DNA from: Oscillospiraceae bacterium
GTDB taxonomy: Bacteria; Bacillota; Clostridia; Oscillospirales; Ruminococcaceae
Assembly (NCBI GenBank): GCA_017438745.1
Contig: JAFRUS010000098.1
Span: 1-36,455 of the forward strand
Reading direction: 5' to 3'
Length of the DNA: 36,455 nt
Under the pieces are notes generated by a model. The model made no database searches. It worked only from the letters and a program-made list of their open reading frames with translations, and was not told where the DNA came from. A program made the translations under genes and the position numbers. Below, piece by piece: positions 33,895 to 36,455 of this stretch (within the stretch, counting starts at the first letter, position 1; every line of letters begins with the position of its first letter).

Positions 33895-36455
33895 ATGCAA
33901 ACATTCAGAAAAACCTGTGCCACGCTCGCTGCAGTGGCACTGACGGGAAGTACACTCGCCGCTTTCCCGTCTTCAGACGTTCAGCAGATCTCTGCTGACG
34001 CAGTCATCGTTTCAAACGACTTTGACATCAGCTATGAAGGCTGGTGCAACATGGGTGACATGACCGAACTCACAGCTGACGAACAGAACCCGCACGGCGG
34101 ATCACGCAGCATGCTCGTTTCAAACCGTCTCTCACCGGAAGACGGTGTAAGCTCTGCCAAGGGTCTCTACCTCTGGGGCGGACAGAAGTACGACTATAAA
34201 GTTTTTGTAAGGCACGAAAGCGGAAATACCGAAAACTTTAAGATCACACTCGACTATCTTCTTGCAGATGAAACCACCTGGGAAACAGCAGTTCTCGACG
34301 AACATGCCGTTTCATCAGGCGAATGGACAGAAATAGGCGGAAGCTTCAGGACTCCTGAAGGTGCCAGCGAATTTATCGTTAAGATCACAACCGACAGCAC
34401 CTGCGATTTCAGTTTTGATGACTTTACTGTCAGAGGAAACCGTTACACTGACGGCACCGTTTCCGCCGCCGACGCAGGACTTAAACTCGCTTTCGGAAAA
34501 TACTTCCGCGTCGGTAACATTTTCAATGGAATGAACGTCAGAAACAGCGCTCTTCAGGGACTTGCCCTCACCAACTACAACAGTATCGAATGCGAAAACG
34601 AGACAAAACCTGACGCAACTCTTGTACAGAACGGAAGCACTGACACCAACATCAAGGTCTCACTCAACAGCTGTGCAAGTATTTTCGACTTCTGTGCCAA
34701 GAACGGTATCGGCGTAAGAGGTCATACTCTTGTATGGCACAGCCAGACACCTCAGTGGTTCTTCAAGGAAGGATTTAACAACAACGGTGCATGGGTAAAC
34801 TCATCCACCATGGACAAGCGTATGGAAAGCTACATAAAGAACATGTTCAACGCTATCCAGACGCAGTATCCGACCCTTGATCTGTACGCATACGACGTAT
34901 GCAACGAATGTATCTCTGATGATTCAAACCGTACAAAGAACAACGGCGGTGCAAGAACACCGGGCTACAATAACGGTAACTCACCTTGGGTACAGGTTTA
35001 CGGAAGCAACGCCTTCATTGAAAAGGCATTCACATACGCAAGACAGTATGCACCGAAATCATGCAAGCTCTACTACAACGACTATAATGAATACTGGGAT
35101 CACAAGCGCGACTGCATCTACAGCACATGCAAGAGCCTCTACGACAAGGGTGTTCTTGACGGTGTGGGAATGCAGAGCCATATAAACGCTGACAGAAACG
35201 GATTCTCAGGCACATCTGCATACGTAACAGCAATGAAGAAATTCCTTTCCATCGGCTGCGACGTACAGGTTACAGAACTTGATATAAGCGTTGAAAACGG
35301 AAAGTATTCATACCAGCAGCAGGCTGACAAGTACTGTGATGTCTTCAAGGCAGCGATCGACTGCAATACAAGCGGACAGTACAAGGGCAAGGTAACTGCT
35401 GTCTGCGTATGGGGACCTAATGATGCCAACTCATGGCTCAGTTCTGGTTCGAACGCGCTCCTTTTCGACAGTCAGAACAAGCCTAAGCCGGCATATGAAG
35501 CACTTATGAAGCTGGTACCGGAATCTGACTGGCAGGAATATGCAGGCGGTGATTACACACCTCCGGCTCCTCCGGAAGTTGACACAAACGGATACTGGTT
35601 CCACGACACATTCGAAAACGGAACAGACGGCTGGTCGGAACGAGGCGGTGCGACAGTTGAAAAGAGCTCGGCTTCAAAATATGCAGGCTCAAATTCACTT
35701 TCAGTATCAGGACGAAGCGACGCATGGAACGGCGGCCAGAAATCCCTTGATTCAAGAATATTCAAGGCCGGTGAGGAATACGCATTCAGCGCATGCTTCA
35801 CAAACACCACAGGTGCTGACGCAGTAGAGTTCAAGCTCACTCTTCAGTACGATGCAGGCGGAGAGGCACAGTACGACAAGATCGCTCAGGCTTCAGCAAA
35901 CAAGGGCGAATACGTTCAGCTCTATAACCCGAACTACAAGATACCTGCAGGCGCTTCAGGTCTTACACTCATCGTTGAAACAACAGAAGAAACCTGTGAC
36001 TTCTTCGTTGACGAAGTAATCGCAGCCCCGGCAGGAACAAAGATAGACGGACCTAAGTCAACAGTAAAGACCCCTACAAAGATGAAGGGCGACGTTGACT
36101 TCGACAGCAGAATTTCCGTTGCTGACCTTGTTGCTCTCAAGGGCGGCATCCTCGGCGGATTCTCAAACAAGACCGCACAGTCAAACGGTGACGTTGACAA
36201 CAGCGGCGAAACAAATGCTGAAGACGCAATGAACCTTCAGAAGTATCTCCTCGGAACAATCACCGAGTTCCCGGACAACCCTCCTCCGGAACCTCCGAAG
36301 GCTGAAATGCGTAAAATTTCTGAATATACAAAGACTGTAAAGGTGACAGAAATCGAGCCGAACGACTCCAAGCAGGAAAAGGCAGGCGTTCAGTACGGTA
36401 CAGTCAAGAGCGGTACATACCACTCCACAACATGTAACCGTGACAAGCCTTACAA
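33895..36455 (+). CDS. multimodular xylanase: CBM22-GH10-CBM22-dockerin-(CE1-like), partial
   Basis: The frame is open to the right edge (853 codons seen). Order: signal peptide (1-35, LAAVALTGSTLAAF core), CBM22 (about 37-182), GH10 endo-beta-1,4-xylanase (about 190-545), a second CBM22 (about 565-708, RSDAWNGG), type I dockerin (about 730-795, GDVDFDSRIS and GDVDNSGETN repeats), a Pro-rich linker, then the start of a further domain. The GH10 acid/base is E338 in YDVCNE and the nucleophile E461 in VTELDI; RGHTLVWHSQTPQWF is the GH10 core. The cut final segment (YGTVKSGTYHSTTCNRDKPY) resembles the beginning of CE1 feruloyl or acetyl xylan esterases. The ATG has GGGAGGA upstream. Action: secreted, scaffold-bound cleavage of xylan, probably with side-chain removal. 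Confidence 0.96.
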   Translation, partial: MQTFRKTCATLAAVALTGSTLAAFPSSDVQQISADAVIVSNDFDISYEGWCNMGDMTELTADEQNPHGGSRSMLVSNRLSPEDGVSSAKGLYLWGGQKYDYKVFVRHESGNTENFKITLDYLLADETTWETAVLDEHAVSSGEWTEIGGSFRTPEGASEFIVKITTDSTCDFSFDDFTVRGNRYTDGTVSAADAGLKLAFGKYFRVGNIFNGMNVRNSALQGLALTNYNSIECENETKPDATLVQNGSTDTNIKVSLNSCASIFDFCAKNGIGVRGHTLVWHSQTPQWFFKEGFNNNGAWVNSSTMDKRMESYIKNMFNAIQTQYPTLDLYAYDVCNECISDDSNRTKNNGGARTPGYNNGNSPWVQVYGSNAFIEKAFTYARQYAPKSCKLYYNDYNEYWDHKRDCIYSTCKSLYDKGVLDGVGMQSHINADRNGFSGTSAYVTAMKKFLSIGCDVQVTELDISVENGKYSYQQQADKYCDVFKAAIDCNTSGQYKGKVTAVCVWGPNDANSWLSSGSNALLFDSQNKPKPAYEALMKLVPESDWQEYAGGDYTPPAPPEVDTNGYWFHDTFENGTDGWSERGGATVEKSSASKYAGSNSLSVSGRSDAWNGGQKSLDSRIFKAGEEYAFSACFTNTTGADAVEFKLTLQYDAGGEAQYDKIAQASANKGEYVQLYNPNYKIPAGASGLTLIVETTEETCDFFVDEVIAAPAGTKIDGPKSTVKTPTKMKGDVDFDSRISVADLVALKGGILGGFSNKTAQSNGDVDNSGETNAEDAMNLQKYLLGTITEFPDNPPPEPPKAEMRKISEYTKTVKVTEIEPNDSKQEKAGVQYGTVKSGTYHSTTCNRDKPY

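Overview
The window looks like chromosome of a fibre-degrading, cellulosome-forming Clostridia species, most likely a Ruminococcus close to R. flavefaciens. The evidence is a modular xylanase with an internal dockerin, a second dockerin protein, typical Firmicutes genes and Shine-Dalgarno sites, a perfect CIRCE element at groESL, and many near-consensus sigma-A promoters. The assignment is inferred from gene content, because no 16S rRNA gene is present.

Layout. (1) 148-2113, minus strand: a two-gene ATPase plus HNH nuclease pair that matches a Septu (PtuA/PtuB) anti-phage system, next to housekeeping genes. (2) 2346-5564, minus: pckA, an ispD-ispF operon and tRNA-Gln(CUG). (3) 5773-7913, plus: a possible short RNA, a COG2426-type membrane protein, a small two-helix membrane protein and a Cache-like membrane sensor with no output domain. 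(4) 7983-9395, minus: an HtrA-type protease. (5) 9813-14471, plus: a secreted dockerin protein of unknown function, a four-helix membrane protein and the CCA-adding enzyme. (6) 14518-15513, minus: a LacI-family regulator, divergent from the next block. (7) 15759-23301, plus: four tandem paralogues, each with a signal peptide or anchor, two extracellular CBM22-like modules and one transmembrane helix. Three end in an intracellular GGDEF domain and one in a long Lys/Glu-rich tail. (8) 23551-25614, minus: groES-groEL under CIRCE. (9) 26063-28095, plus: an OmpR-type response regulator and a second HtrA-type protease, with no histidine kinase. (10) 28228-33479: rsmI and trmN6, tRNA-Arg(CCU), a Cof-type HAD phosphatase, a SEC-C protein and citrate synthase. 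(11) 33895 to the right edge, plus: a CBM22-GH10-CBM22-dockerin-(CE1-like) xylanase/esterase, cut by the window end.

The most interesting system is block 7. The modules displayed outside the cell by the three putative diguanylate cyclases belong to the same fold class as the CBM22 modules of the xylanase at the right edge. A reasonable inference is that they form a family of surface polysaccharide sensors that feed into cyclic-di-GMP, with the non-GGDEF member acting as a co-receptor or surface binding protein. Three of the four genes share the same promoter form (TAGACA, 17-bp spacer, extended -10), each has its own promoter, and a LacI-family regulator is divergent from the first.

A second structure is a family of six dispersed intergenic repeats of about 100 bp built from up to three hairpins. 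The arms of the third hairpin differ between copies but keep perfect pairing, so the fold appears to be conserved. One copy sits between groES and groEL, and another lies in the leader of the response-regulator operon.

All calls rest on reading motifs, codons and inverted repeats directly. No database search was done.
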